Assembly: GCF_000685155.1 (NCBI RefSeq)
Contig: NZ_JMIY01000008.1
Location: 55,651-119,650, forward strand
Source of the DNA: Candidatus Methanoperedens nitratireducens
GTDB lineage: Archaea > Halobacteriota > Methanosarcinia > Methanosarcinales > Methanoperedenaceae
DNA length: 64,000 bases
Direction of reading: 5' to 3'
Shown piece after piece: positions 1-8,962 of the stretch. The notes beneath the pieces are model-generated. The model saw only the letters and a list, made by a program, of their open reading frames with translations, was not told where the DNA came from and did not search any database. Both the position numbers and the translations under genes were made by a program. Position 1 is the first letter of the stretch; each line of letters opens with the position of its first letter.

Positions 1-174
1 CTTCAAAATAGATGTGTTGATATTTCATTCATTCGGAAGTAGGGCTATTCGGAAGTACTGAAGATACCGAAAAGTATTTTAATACCACGTTCGTTATCTA
101 TCGAACAGGATATGCGGGTCTATTTTTGACGGATACCACCCACTCCCTAACCCTCCACTTCTAACCCGCTTATC
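1..174. other. Intergenic edge, no gene seen
   Basis: I see no open frame or RNA gene here. An 11-base word, attcggaagta, occurs twice about 20 bases apart near positions 33-56, which is too short to call a repeat family. The stretch lies downstream of the leftward winged-helix gene and probably carries its 3' end signals. Confidence 0.4.
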
Positions 175-513
175 CTACTCTTCATTAAGAAGACCGAATA
201 TCCATTCAGAGAGGGGTACACACTGCGCTGGTGTGCACTCAAGATTGCAGCCTGTACATGGGGCGAACATATCATCGACCATTAATAACTTAAAGTCCTT
301 AACTGTTTCTTTTCTCTCGATATACTTAATTCGGTAGGTTCGCAGGCCCTTATTTAATTCTTGCTCCCTGTTAATCTCTCCGTCTTTTTCTAGCCTGTCA
401 ACAATACGGGAGCATTTACGGCGATCTATCTTAGCCTCTCTCCAGAGCTCATTTTGTAAAATTCCATGTTCTCTGGACATTATCAACTCCAGGATCCTTT
501 CTTCATCTTCCAT
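175..513 (-). CDS. Winged-helix protein with C-terminal four-Cys motif
   Basis: A 112-residue protein. Residues 5-65 read as a winged helix: a helical run, the recognition-helix-like stretch DRRKCSRIVDRLEKDG and a basic wing. The tail has C86-x2-C89-x3-C93-x4-C98, a plausible Fe-S or zinc site. A winged helix followed by a Cys cluster is the layout of the archaeal transcription factor TFE-beta (relative of RNA polymerase III subunit RPC39/Rpc34), so that is my leading guess; a plain DNA-binding regulator with a metal site is the alternative. It overlaps the end of the upstream LSm gene by 11 bases, so the two are co-transcribed and probably translationally coupled, which fits a role in basic RNA or transcription metabolism. 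Confidence 0.7.
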   Translation of the reverse strand: MEDEERILELIMSREHGILQNELWREAKIDRRKCSRIVDRLEKDGEINREQELNKGLRTYRIKYIERKETVKDFKLLMVDDMFAPCTGCNLECTPAQCVPLSEWIFGLLNEE

Positions 514-739
514 TCTTTTCCCCTACAGGACATAGCAGGATTATATTATTTCCTCTTAACACTACTGAGCCCAGAGAACGCGACTTTACTCCGTCTGCAA
601 TCTCAAAGGTATCTACAAGATGCAGATTCAAATTGTCATCAACACTCTCAAGCTTGCCCTCAAGGGTATTTTTATCACCTTTCATCTCAACCTGTATGCG
701 TGTACCAATTAATGTTTGAACTTTTTTATTTGGAAACAA
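503..739 (-). CDS. Archaeal LSm (Sm-like) RNA-binding protein
   Basis: A 78-residue Sm-fold protein expected to form a hexameric or heptameric ring that binds U-rich RNA. The Sm1 motif spans about residues 9-44 with the D34-D35-N36-L37-N38 signature, and the Sm2 motif is GSVVLRGNNI at 57-66 with the RNA-contacting R62-G63. The length is normal for archaeal SmAP proteins. The start is TTG at 737-739, chosen because a perfect GGAGGT ribosome site lies 7 bases upstream (plus-strand acctcc at 746-751). The last bases overlap the start of the winged-helix gene. No L37e gene follows, unlike the common archaeal LSm-L37e arrangement. Confidence 0.93.
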   Translation of the reverse strand: MFPNKKVQTLIGTRIQVEMKGDKNTLEGKLESVDDNLNLHLVDTFEIADGVKSRSLGSVVLRGNNIILLCPVGEKNGR

Positions 740-768
740 AATATGACCTCCGTCCTATTTTATTTCCT

Positions 769-1488
769 TTAGTACTTCAATTTTTGCATGAGTCTTGCAA
801 TCTCATCGAGAATACCCGGTGGATTGTCAAGTACAGTTATCCCTTCAAGTTCTCTTATCATCCTGACGTTCTTTGAATCTATATCACGGACCTTAAGCCT
901 GGTCAATCCACCTCTTATTGCACCAAAACTGCATAGTTTCACGCACTCTCCGCATCCATTGCATTTTAGAAGATCAATCTGGTCTACAATCGCGTATCCC
1001 GGGCAATTCTCTCTGGGAGGACATATCTCGCAGTTCATACAGATCTCCCGATCTATAGAATACGGCATCCTGGACTCGATCTCTCCTGCGATATCTACAG
1101 GAACAATAAACACGGGAACACTTCCTTTCACTGCCTGGGCTACTGCGTTTGTTACAATGGTATCCGCTATCCCATAAGCGATCTTTGCGGTTGAGTTGGA
1201 TGTGGCAGGAGTAATTATCAGGGCATCGTACTTTTGCAGCAGGAACCTGCCGGATTTTGGAACACTTGCTCCCTGATTGCGCTCAAAGAAGATCTCTTCA
1301 AGGTATCCACCGGGTGAGATATTTAAGAGTTCATCTGCCAGTCCATACATCTTGATAACCTCTTCACCTGCCCGGGATACAAAGGCTGTCACTTTTAGAT
1401 CTGCTGTTGTCTCTTTGATCCTCTTAAAAACTTCAAAACTTTCGCGCAGGAAATGTCCTGCGCCTGTGATGCCCCATGCGATTCTCAT
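769..1488 (-). CDS. dmrX: Archaeoflavoprotein with two [4Fe-4S] clusters, DmrX-like dihydromethanopterin reductase
   Basis: The N-terminal 140 residues are a flavoprotein (HFCD-like) domain starting RIAWGITGAG and containing the TPATSNSTAKIA segment typical of FMN-binding lyase/reductase relatives. The C-terminal part is ferredoxin-like: Cys at 150, 153, 156, 162 and at 176, 179, 182, 186 make two [4Fe-4S] sites. This flavoprotein-ferredoxin fusion of about 240 residues matches the Methanosarcina enzyme DmrX, which reduces dihydromethanopterin to the tetrahydro C1 carrier using low-potential electrons. I use ATG at 1488 because the longer frame begins with TTG and adds only three residues. 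An AfpA-like electron-transfer flavoprotein of other function is the alternative. Confidence 0.82.
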   Translation of the reverse strand: MRIAWGITGAGHFLRESFEVFKRIKETTADLKVTAFVSRAGEEVIKMYGLADELLNISPGGYLEEIFFERNQGASVPKSGRFLLQKYDALIITPATSNSTAKIAYGIADTIVTNAVAQAVKGSVPVFIVPVDIAGEIESRMPYSIDREICMNCEICPPRENCPGYAIVDQIDLLKCNGCGECVKLCSFGAIRGGLTRLKVRDIDSKNVRMIRELEGITVLDNPPGILDEIARLMQKLKY

Positions 1489-1547
1489 ATATATCAAAAG
1501 CTTTCGGTTATAGTACCCATCATACCATATAAATTTTAGCCATGTCT

Positions 1548-2252
1548 TTAAATCCCCAGTACAACCTCAAAAAGAGGCACAACTATCGCACCAGAGATAA
1601 CACTTACCACCACCCTCCAATCAACCCGCTCATGGGCATGGGGTAGAAGGTCGCTTGCACCGATATAGATGAAAGTGCCTGCTGTAAAGGCGAGGATATG
1701 GCCAAAATATTCCCGGGGGAAAAAACCTGCCATCAATGCGCCTACAACCGTCAGGAGTGAGGTAGCTATTAATATCTTAAGGGTATCCCTTGTGTTAAAA
1801 GCTGCACGCCTCATTATAATACTTGTTGAGAAACCGACAGGCAGTTCATGAACAGCCACGGCGAATGCAATAATCAGGCCAAGGACAGGCTCTGTAAAAT
1901 ACCCCACCGCGATAGCAATTCCATCGAGTATGCTCTCAAGGCCAAGACCTACAGCACCTATCCAGCCCGATATATGGATATCACATTCTGTCTCTTTGCA
2001 GGCATGGACCATTATGCTTTTCTCAAGCAGATACAATGAGAAAAAACCCAGTGCAAGTGGATTCACTATTTTAGCATTTGCCTCCAGTACCGCTTCAGGC
2101 AGCATCTCAAAGATAGCCGTAGAGATCAATACACCGGCTGCAAACCCGATTAAATAATTTGTACTGACCTGCCTTAAGCCTGTGTAAATAGGCAGCAGTC
2201 CTCCGATGATTGAAAATGTACTGGCTATTAGAGCATACACCAGATAAATCAT
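1548..2252 (-). CDS. ZIP-family divalent metal transporter
   Basis: A 234-residue integral membrane protein with about eight hydrophobic segments. The family hallmarks are visible: GLGLESILDGIAIAVGY in the fourth helix (metal-site helix, with E and D where many ZIPs have H and D) and AVHELPVGFS in the fifth, matching the HExPxG metal-binding motif. ZIP proteins import Zn2+, Fe2+ or Mn2+ into the cytoplasm; which ion is used here cannot be told. A short loop with CKETECDIH between helices three and four could be a metal-sensing or delivery site. It stands alone, leftward, between dmrX and the repeat protein. Confidence 0.88.
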   Translation of the reverse strand: MIYLVYALIASTFSIIGGLLPIYTGLRQVSTNYLIGFAAGVLISTAIFEMLPEAVLEANAKIVNPLALGFFSLYLLEKSIMVHACKETECDIHISGWIGAVGLGLESILDGIAIAVGYFTEPVLGLIIAFAVAVHELPVGFSTSIIMRRAAFNTRDTLKILIATSLLTVVGALMAGFFPREYFGHILAFTAGTFIYIGASDLLPHAHERVDWRVVVSVISGAIVVPLFEVVLGI

Positions 2253-2383
2253 AGCCCCCGTAACATTTTTGTTTTTATTTAAACATAATTGTTTTTAAAG
2301 AAGCTTATAGTTATCCTCAAGACATATAAGACTAAAAACACAGGGCTGGAACGAGCTTAAAAAAAATAATGCAAGAGTATCGC

Positions 2384-3064
2384 TTATTCTTCTGTTCTCT
2401 GTGCTGCCACGAAAGCTTTTCTTGCATCGTCGTGGCGTCCCTGATGAAGACACGTCTCACCGCATTCACGGAGTATCTCCTTTGGCGGGATCTTATTAGC
2501 TATTTTGTATGCTTCTAACCCGGGAGAGGGAAATCCCTCATCGAAGCATTTATCACCGCAGGTAATGAGACCCTCCTCCGGTGGAGTTCTGTTAGCTTTT
2601 TTGTATGCCTCCAGGCCAGGATAGAGCTGCCCATCACTAAAACACTTATCACCGCAGGTAATGAGTTCCTCCTCCGGTGGAGTTTCATCAGCAAGACCAT
2701 AGGCTTCCATGCCAGGATAGAGCTTTCCTTGCAGAAGGCACTCCCTTCCAATCATGATGAGTTTATCTTTTAGAAGCGGTGTCCCGGTAATCTTAGAGCC
2801 CTCAATAGCAGAGTAGATCTGGCCTTCATCAAGATATTTATTAACATAGCCAGTAAGAACTTCTTTTGGAAGTTCTATCCCTGCAGCTTTAGAGCCTGCT
2901 ACGGCCCTGGATATCCATCCATTCTCAAGATATTTATGAATATAACCTTTGAGCTCCTCTTTTGAAAGCGGTACTCCGGTGGCCTCAGAGATCTCTATAG
3001 CCTCAGGCATCCGTCCTGCTTCAAGGCGCTCTTTGATATATATAATAAATTTTTCTTCTCCCAT
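2384..3064 (-). CDS. Helical 32-residue repeat protein
   Basis: A 226-residue protein made of six tandem units of 32 residues plus a partial seventh, each ending in a K/C-rich helix and a turn of the form (D/Q)G. Units 4-6 carry a repeated C-G-[DE]-x-C word (CGDKC, CGDKC, CGETC), while the first units lack these cysteines. The pattern resembles TPR- or Sel1-like alpha-solenoids, with two short helices per unit, and suggests a cytoplasmic scaffold. No signal peptide or membrane helix is seen. I do not recognise a named family. It lies 160 bases downstream of ftsZ on the same strand and could be read through from it. Confidence 0.75.
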   Translation of the reverse strand: MGEEKFIIYIKERLEAGRMPEAIEISEATGVPLSKEELKGYIHKYLENGWISRAVAGSKAAGIELPKEVLTGYVNKYLDEGQIYSAIEGSKITGTPLLKDKLIMIGRECLLQGKLYPGMEAYGLADETPPEEELITCGDKCFSDGQLYPGLEAYKKANRTPPEEGLITCGDKCFDEGFPSPGLEAYKIANKIPPKEILRECGETCLHQGRHDDARKAFVAAQRTEE

Positions 3065-3224
3065 TACTTTCTCTTTCTCTATTGCTCTTATGAATACTAC
3101 CTTACTAACCCGTAATAAATCCTTCTCCTCCTCAGAGAAACATCAGCATGATTGTTAAAAAGATATGGAGAAAAGATGCAAGGGACATAATGTTAAAAAA
3201 GTATGCCCTGGCTATTGCCCTTGC

Positions 3225-4418
3225 CTATTGCATGAAATACCAGAGCAGAATGAATATTACCAGGAGGATCAGACCGATCCATATGTATGAATTACCTGTC
3301 TTCTCTTCCTCTTTCTTTATATCTTGCTCTGGCTCTTTGACTTTTACAGCGGGCTCTGGTTGAGGAGGTTCTACATCCTGTCTGACTGGCTCGGGTTTTA
3401 CCTCTTCAACAGCCTCTATAGCAACCGCTTTCTCCTTTACTTCTATCTCTCCTGATATAAATGGACTCTCAACACCTGTCAATACTGCCATTACACGGAC
3501 AGCGCCTGTCAGAGAGTGATCAACCTTTGCGCCCCAGATTATCCTCTTGGTATTCGGTACCTTATCCATTATCAGTTCGCCTGCTACCGCCACTTCCTCA
3601 AGTGTCAGGTCCTCTCCGCCGATTATGTGAACCAGCACACCGTAGCTTGCGGATACATCCCTTACATCGAGCAGTGGAGTGCTGATAGCCTGTGCAACCG
3701 CTTTCTCGACCCTATTCTCACCAACGCTTTCACCTATCCCGATTGATGATACTCCGCCGCGTTCCATGACTGCACGCAGATCAGCGTAGTCAAGGTTAAC
3801 AAGGCTTGGCTGAGTGATCGTATCAGTCAGGTTCTTTACAAATGCTCCTACAAGTGCGTTAGCAACATTAAGAGCTTCTTTTAATGGAAGGTTTCCTGCT
3901 ACTTCCCTTAATTTTGAGTTATCGATTATTACTACAGAGTCACATGACTGAGCAAGCAGCTGTATAGATTCCCTTGCCTTCTCTCTTCTTGACATCTCGA
4001 TTGTAAACGGGATGGTCACGCATCCGACGGTAAGGATACCCAGCTCTCGCGTGAGTTCAGCAGCTACCGGCATGGCGCCGGTCCCTGTTCCTCCACCCAG
4101 TCCTGCGACAAGAAATACAAGGTTTGTTCCTTCAAGTTCAGTCCTCAGATCGCTCAAGTTGTCTCTGGTTGCCTGCGCACCTTTCTCAGGGAAACCTCCG
4201 CATCCATGCCCTTTGCATAATCTTTCCCCGAGAAGAACCAGTTTATCAGCCTTCTGTATATGCAGGTGATTCGCATCGGTGTTTGCGGCAATTATCCTGC
4301 CACCGGCCATTCCTTTCTCTGCGATCCATGTCGTGATATTACAACCAGCACCACCAAGCCCGACAACAGCAACAGATGGTTTTGCGGTTTTTGCGAACTC
4401 TTTAATGTCTGTAACCAT
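3225..4418 (-). CDS. ftsZ: FtsZ with C-terminal transmembrane anchor
   Basis: A tubulin-fold GTPase of 397 residues that would polymerise at the division site. Seen: the T1 loop GGAGCN at 22-27, the GGGTGTG nucleotide signature at 108-114 (followed by AMP rather than the usual AAP), and the catalytic T7 loop NLDYAD at 208-213, so hydrolysis should be intact. The globular part ends near residue 320. It is followed by a Glu/Pro-rich linker (321-377) and one hydrophobic helix, IWIGLILLVIFILLWYF, at 379-395. Typical FtsZ ends in a short peptide that binds SepF or FtsA; here a membrane helix takes its place, which is unusual. The FtsZ core is certain; whether this is the main division FtsZ or a specialised paralogue is not. 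Confidence 0.92.
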   Translation of the reverse strand: MVTDIKEFAKTAKPSVAVVGLGGAGCNITTWIAEKGMAGGRIIAANTDANHLHIQKADKLVLLGERLCKGHGCGGFPEKGAQATRDNLSDLRTELEGTNLVFLVAGLGGGTGTGAMPVAAELTRELGILTVGCVTIPFTIEMSRREKARESIQLLAQSCDSVVIIDNSKLREVAGNLPLKEALNVANALVGAFVKNLTDTITQPSLVNLDYADLRAVMERGGVSSIGIGESVGENRVEKAVAQAISTPLLDVRDVSASYGVLVHIIGGEDLTLEEVAVAGELIMDKVPNTKRIIWGAKVDHSLTGAVRVMAVLTGVESPFISGEIEVKEKAVAIEAVEEVKPEPVRQDVEPPQPEPAVKVKEPEQDIKKEEEKTGNSYIWIGLILLVIFILLWYFMQ

Positions 4419-4545
4419 TTTTAAAGCCTCCTTCGAAAATACAGTATTTAAATAGCTGTTTTAGTATATAAGTTTTTCAACTGCACAGAATTTTTCAAGC
4501 AGGACTGATTATAGAATAAGAATATTCGAAGCTACTGCTGCAGGC

Positions 4546-5865
4546 TCATGCTCCGAATTTTTTCATCATTTTTTGGATGTTGAATTTGCCTCCCTTCATA
4601 CCTTTAATGGCCTTTTGCATCATCTTGTGGTATTTAAGAAGCTCTCGTACATCCTCATAGTTTGTTCCTGATCCACGCGCGATCCGTGTGATTCTCGAGC
4701 TGTTTATATGTCTTGGGTCTTCCAGTTCTTTATCTGTCATGGAGTCCATAATGTACTTATAGGTGCCAAGTTTATCCTGGGTCACGCTGTACATATCATC
4801 AGAGATTTTCATTCCGAGTTTACCCATGGGCAGCATCTGCATTATCTGCTTGAGAGGCCCCATTTTGTTCACGGCTTCAAGCTGTTTATACATATCTTTC
4901 AGTGTGAATCGCCCGCTGAGCATTGACTCCATATCAATGTCTTCACTCTTCAGGGTATCTTCTGCTTTCTCAATAAGGGACTTGATATCCCCCATGCCCA
5001 GTAAGCGGGAGATGAACCTGTCTGCTTCGAACTTTTCAAGGTCATCCGTGGTCTCGCCAATACCGATGAAAGCAACTGCGGAATCAGTCTCAGAGACTGC
5101 TGATAACGCGCCCCCGCCTTTGGCAGTACCGTCAAGTTTTGTTATGACCACACCTGTTATCCCTATGGATTTATCAAAGGCCTTTGCCTGCTCGCTTGCG
5201 AGCTGACCCATAGCCGCATCCAGGACCAGGAGCTTATGATCCGGCTGAGCAGTGCTGTGGATATCCTCCATCTCCTTGATAAGATCCTTCTCAAGGGCAT
5301 GTCTTCCAGCCGTATCGATTATCTTGACATCATATTTTTCAATGGCCAGCAGTCCCCGCTGTGTAATTGCCACAGCATCCTCTACATCCTTCTCACCATA
5401 GAAGAAGATTCCCAGCCGATCGCATAGCGTTTTTAGCTGGTCAAATGCCCCGGGCCTGAACGTATCTGCGCAGATAACCGCTGCTTTTAATCCTTTCCTC
5501 TGGAAATAGCGCGCTAACTTTGCAGTCGTTGTTGTCTTACCACTTCCCTGCAGCCCTACCATCATTATGGTCTGGGGGGCAAGCCTGACATTCGCACTCT
5601 TACCCAGGATATTCACCAGTTCCTGGTAGACAATGCGTATCACATGCTCCCTGGGGCTCATCCCGCTCGGTGGGGGTTCCTTGAGTGAGCGCTGCTTTAT
5701 CCTCTGGGATAATGTCATTACAAGCTTGACATTCACATCAGCCTGCAGGAGAGCACGCTGGATATCCTTCACTACTTCGTTCACTACATTTTCATCGATT
5801 CTACTTGCACCAACGAGTTTCTTAAGTGCATCCTGAAGCGAACCGCCTAGTTTATCAAGTACCAT
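4546..5865 (-). CDS. srp54: Signal recognition particle GTPase SRP54
   Basis: This 439-residue protein recognises signal sequences on nascent chains and brings ribosomes to the membrane through FtsY. The N-terminal helical bundle covers about 1-95. The G domain has the P-loop GLQGSGKTT at 104-112, the DTAGRH G3 motif, and TKLDG at G4. The Met-rich M domain (about 300-439) has many Met residues and the basic helix [17 protein letters not shown] that binds 7S RNA. Length is normal. Downstream on the same strand, after a 127-base gap, comes ftsZ. Confidence 0.97.
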   Translation of the reverse strand: MVLDKLGGSLQDALKKLVGASRIDENVVNEVVKDIQRALLQADVNVKLVMTLSQRIKQRSLKEPPPSGMSPREHVIRIVYQELVNILGKSANVRLAPQTIMMVGLQGSGKTTTTAKLARYFQRKGLKAAVICADTFRPGAFDQLKTLCDRLGIFFYGEKDVEDAVAITQRGLLAIEKYDVKIIDTAGRHALEKDLIKEMEDIHSTAQPDHKLLVLDAAMGQLASEQAKAFDKSIGITGVVITKLDGTAKGGGALSAVSETDSAVAFIGIGETTDDLEKFEADRFISRLLGMGDIKSLIEKAEDTLKSEDIDMESMLSGRFTLKDMYKQLEAVNKMGPLKQIMQMLPMGKLGMKISDDMYSVTQDKLGTYKYIMDSMTDKELEDPRHINSSRITRIARGSGTNYEDVRELLKYHKMMQKAIKGMKGGKFNIQKMMKKFGA

Positions 5866-5994
5866 AGCCAGTTAATTTTTTGATTATTACATGTACCCTT
5901 AATAAAGCTTATGCTTAACTTTATACTGCTTTTTGAATGATAAAACATACAATAGCAGCTACAGGGGTTGTGATACCTATTACGCTGGCTATAG

Positions 5995-7707
5995 TTATAA
6001 ATTCAACTCTCTCAGCTTTTCCTCTGTTGGTATCCCGTTCTCATCCCATCCCCTGAAATGATAGTACTCATCCAGGGTTCTCTCAAACTCCACCCTGTTG
6101 ATCCCCCCGCTCCCGAAGAACCTCTCTGGAAGAGTATCATCTTTTCGCGTGAATCCTGCCCTGATATTGAACAGTCTCTCAAGGTTCCAGATCCTCTCAC
6201 CGCATCTTAAGAACTCCTCGGTGGAATAATCGATCCCTGTTGCAGAGCTTAACAGGTTTGCGAATTCCTCTTCAGAGACCGCAAACGATGCGAACTTGCA
6301 CAGCACCAGCGAATCAAGAGATGCCATCTCGTTCTGGAATATCTGCACAAGCCCTGCCTTACCTGAGAAGGTCAGGCGGTCGATCTTCTTGGGTTTTCCC
6401 AGGATCTCAGGCGCGACCATGTAGGCACGAAGATGGCACCCTCCCCGGTTTGATGTGGCATAGGCAAGAGCCATTCCCAGAACACCGCGCGGGTCATAGC
6501 CTGGCAGTTCAAGCCCTTTGGCATGCATTGCAACATCTTTCCCGTACGAGCCTGAAAGAGCCTTTGAGCCCTTTCCGAGTTCCTTCCCGAGCCCTTCATT
6601 CTCACCTATTTTTTTAACGAGCTCTGATAACTCCGTGATATCCTCATTCATTATCTCAGCATAGGCCGCTATCGTTGAGCCTGATGAGATGGTATCTATT
6701 CCATAGTCATTGCATAGTCGGTTGGCCCTGATAATATCATCCATATCTGCATTGTTGCTGTCCGGGCCGTAGGCCCACAGGGTCTCATACTCAGGTATCT
6801 CATGGCCTTCAAGCGCCCCGCTTTTTATGATGTGTTTGCATGCGATGATACAGTTGTAGCAGGCATGGCCTTTAATATCATAATGCTCTTTGATGAACTC
6901 ACCTGAGACTCTATCAGCACCGCCAAACTCGGAGTTCTGGAAGTTCCTCGTGGGCAGTATCTTCATATAGTTCATCAGGTTCACAAGTGCAGACGTTCCG
7001 TATGTGCTCAGTCCTTTTGATGCGACCGGGCCTGCTTTTATAAGGCGGAGCGCATCCTGGCGCGCTTTCTCAAACCCTTCTTCATCTGCTATCGCGGGTC
7101 TCTGATCCCCTTTTACAACGACCGCTTTAAGGTTCTTTGAGCCCATGACCGCACCAAGTCCCCCGCGGCCGCAGGCATGGAAGTAGTCGTTCATGACATT
7201 TGCAATAGTAACAAGCCGCTCACCTGCACGACCTATACATGCCACGTGCCCCTGGGGTGAAAGTTTATGGGTACATGACCTGACGTTCTCTCCCCATAAT
7301 TTTCCTGCAGGCAGTATATCGATATCATCATTTATGATAGAGATATAGACAGGCTGCTTGGCTTTACCTTTTATTATAAGCGCATCGATCCCTGCGAATT
7401 TTAATTCTTTTCCAAAAAATCCCCCGCTGCTTGAATCAAAGATTGTACCGGTAAGAGGGGATTTAGATACCATTACATGCCTGCCTGACATCGGGGAGGC
7501 AGTACCTGTCAGAGGCCCTGTTGCGAATATAAGGATATTCTCAGGTGCAAGAGGATAAATACCTGGATGGATGGCATCGCAGTACAGTTTTACTCCAAGC
7601 CCTCTTCCCCCGATGAAGGAATGGAGAATAGCAGTATCGCTCTTTGTTTGGGTTATTCTGCTATCAGTTAAATCAATTATTACAATTCTTCCGGTCCAGC
7701 CGTGCAT
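5995..7707 (-). CDS. aor: Aldehyde ferredoxin oxidoreductase (tungstopterin enzyme)
   Basis: A 570-residue AOR-family enzyme, which oxidises aldehydes to carboxylates and passes electrons to ferredoxin. The N-terminal domain has the GGRGLGVKLY motif and RGGLGAVMGSKNLKAV at 181-196, typical of the pterin-binding region. Cluster ligands are C283-x2-C286-x3-C290 and the distant C470, matching the four Cys of the archaeal enzymes. The active site should hold W-bis-pyranopterin, which fits the moaD-moeA pair at the far end of the window. Substrate is not predictable; acting on aldehydes from amino acid breakdown is one option, given the transaminase and dehydrogenase genes nearby in the genome. 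It is a single-gene leftward unit. Confidence 0.93.
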   Translation of the reverse strand: MHGWTGRIVIIDLTDSRITQTKSDTAILHSFIGGRGLGVKLYCDAIHPGIYPLAPENILIFATGPLTGTASPMSGRHVMVSKSPLTGTIFDSSSGGFFGKELKFAGIDALIIKGKAKQPVYISIINDDIDILPAGKLWGENVRSCTHKLSPQGHVACIGRAGERLVTIANVMNDYFHACGRGGLGAVMGSKNLKAVVVKGDQRPAIADEEGFEKARQDALRLIKAGPVASKGLSTYGTSALVNLMNYMKILPTRNFQNSEFGGADRVSGEFIKEHYDIKGHACYNCIIACKHIIKSGALEGHEIPEYETLWAYGPDSNNADMDDIIRANRLCNDYGIDTISSGSTIAAYAEIMNEDITELSELVKKIGENEGLGKELGKGSKALSGSYGKDVAMHAKGLELPGYDPRGVLGMALAYATSNRGGCHLRAYMVAPEILGKPKKIDRLTFSGKAGLVQIFQNEMASLDSLVLCKFASFAVSEEEFANLLSSATGIDYSTEEFLRCGERIWNLERLFNIRAGFTRKDDTLPERFFGSGGINRVEFERTLDEYYHFRGWDENGIPTEEKLRELNL

Positions 7708-7796
7708 AGGCTTTAAGATATGATTTTTTGTATTAAAGGTATGGATGGGTTAATTATTCCTGGCATCTCTGTCTCTGCCTGATCCATGTTACGGCT

Positions 7797-8318
7797 TCAT
7801 TTTTCAGAAGCATACTCCATGTTCATGAGTGGATTAGTCTCATCTTTAAATCGATATTCTCTTTGGTTATGGTTCCCTTTTCTCTCAAGTATATTATCCC
7901 TATACATCCTTGCCAGATATGTGGATACAGTGCTAAGATTAATTTTTCCGTAGACTCTCTCGTATTGCCTCTTTACATCAAGGGAGGTGAACCAGACCCT
8001 GGGGTATTCAAATCTTAAAAACATCTCTAACCGCTCTTTCAATGTGAGCGATTCCTGATGGAATTCATCGGAGGAAGTGGATAACTCAGGGGCCTGTTTA
8101 TTCTTTGATGCAGATAGTATGAACTTGGTTGCAGACATGCTCCAGAATTCTCCAGAGAACTCTGCAAATGCCTTTGTTCCGTCATCTCTCACCAGGTATA
8201 TCTGGACTTCATCTGCTTCTATCGAATTTAGATACGTTACTGCCAGTTCGGCTGAATCCGGTCCTTTGTAACTCAAACTGCCCGCATTCTTTCCATCGAT
8301 CTCAAGCCGTATCTTCAT
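7797..8318 (-). CDS. Unknown protein with C-terminal winged-helix-like domain
   Basis: I do not recognise this 173-residue protein. Residues 1-75 look beta-rich (MKIRLEIDGKNAG, then EADEVQIYLVRDDG), and residues 95-165 look like a winged helix: KERLEMFLRFEYPRVWFTS, KINLSTVSTYLARMYRDN as recognition helix, and a basic wing ending REYRF. It could bind DNA as a regulator. The start has a GAGGT ribosome site 5 bases upstream. Its leader, on the opposite side from position 8319 on, contains two hairpins in a row (see 8340-8391), which may affect its expression. Confidence 0.72.
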   Translation of the reverse strand: MKIRLEIDGKNAGSLSYKGPDSAELAVTYLNSIEADEVQIYLVRDDGTKAFAEFSGEFWSMSATKFILSASKNKQAPELSTSSDEFHQESLTLKERLEMFLRFEYPRVWFTSLDVKRQYERVYGKINLSTVSTYLARMYRDNILERKGNHNQREYRFKDETNPLMNMEYASEK

Positions 8319-8719
8319 AATACCTCAAAAAATTAGAGCGCTGTCCGTCAACAGGGACGAACAGCGGCGCATCAGGAATCCCCTCCGATGCCTCCTTCTG
8401 AGTGAAATAATTGTGAACGACGTGTTGACTAAATGGAATTAATACTATATAAAGTTTTCAATTGAAATAAAGGTTAATCTAGGTTATAACTGAAAAATAC
8501 TCAATGATTACTTATATTTTTAAAATATAGGCTATATCCTCCCTATAAATTGATTAAGCTTTATCTGATGTTAAAATGTCCCTTAGAACCCATATAATTA
8601 TCAGGATCAATTCTCCAGTAGAAATATAGGGGTAGGCTTATTTAGGTTAACCACAGTTATTTACAGTTTTTAGCCAAAATAAAGTAACAATATAAATGCA
8701 ATAGCCCAAAAATGCAGGA
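8319..8719. other. AT-rich intergenic region
   Basis: Four hundred bases without a coding frame I would defend. Apart from the hairpins at 8340-8391 it is strongly AT-rich. It includes a 17-base palindrome, tatatttt-t-aaaatata, at 8513-8529, and small palindromes ggttataacc-like near 8480 and ggttaacc near 8645. It should hold the promoter of the leftward 173-residue gene and the terminator of the nitroreductase-TusA operon. Confidence 0.4.
8340..8391. repeat. Two adjacent hairpins in leader region
   Basis: First hairpin: gctgtccgtc at 8340-8349 pairs with gacgaacagc at 8356-8365, ten base pairs with one mismatch and a six-base loop. Second: gcatc-a-gga from 8369 pairs with tcc-gatgc ending at 8391, eight pairs with a bulged A. 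They lie 20-70 bases upstream of the leftward winged-helix gene, so they would be in its 5' leader or upstream control region. Confidence 0.5.
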
Positions 8720-8962
8720 TTACCCTTTCCGTATCAGAAAATGGAAATGTTCATCCTCTTTAAACCACTTTAAGAACTGATGTCCTGCCCTCTTAGCCCA
8801 GCGCGGGATATCCTGTACAGCAGCCGGATCATCGGTAATCATCTCAAGTACCTGTCCGGGCTCAATTTTCTCCATCTCCTGTGTGGTATTAAAGATCGGT
8901 ATGGGGCAGTAAAGACCTATGCAATCAAGAACCTTATCAGGTTTAATCTCCTCTTCATTCAT
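8720..8962 (-). CDS. TusA/SirA-family sulfur carrier protein
   Basis: An 80-residue TusA-like protein. The diagnostic N-terminal motif DCIGLYCPIP is present, with C19 as the persulfide-carrying cysteine in C-P-I-P and another Cys at 14. The middle has the MITDDPAAVQDIPRW segment characteristic of the family. Such proteins relay sulfur for tRNA thiolation, molybdopterin or Fe-S assembly, or act in redox enzymes; the target here is unknown. It overlaps the upstream nitroreductase gene by 8 bases, so both are made from one transcript and a joint redox or sulfur role is likely. Confidence 0.9.
   Translation of the reverse strand: MNEEEIKPDKVLDCIGLYCPIPIFNTTQEMEKIEPGQVLEMITDDPAAVQDIPRWAKRAGHQFLKWFKEDEHFHFLIRKG

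Noticed and set aside
466-876. Plus-strand frame over the LSm gene
   Set aside because: Covers LSm and the wHTH start; composition is not protein-like and the LSm match is clear.
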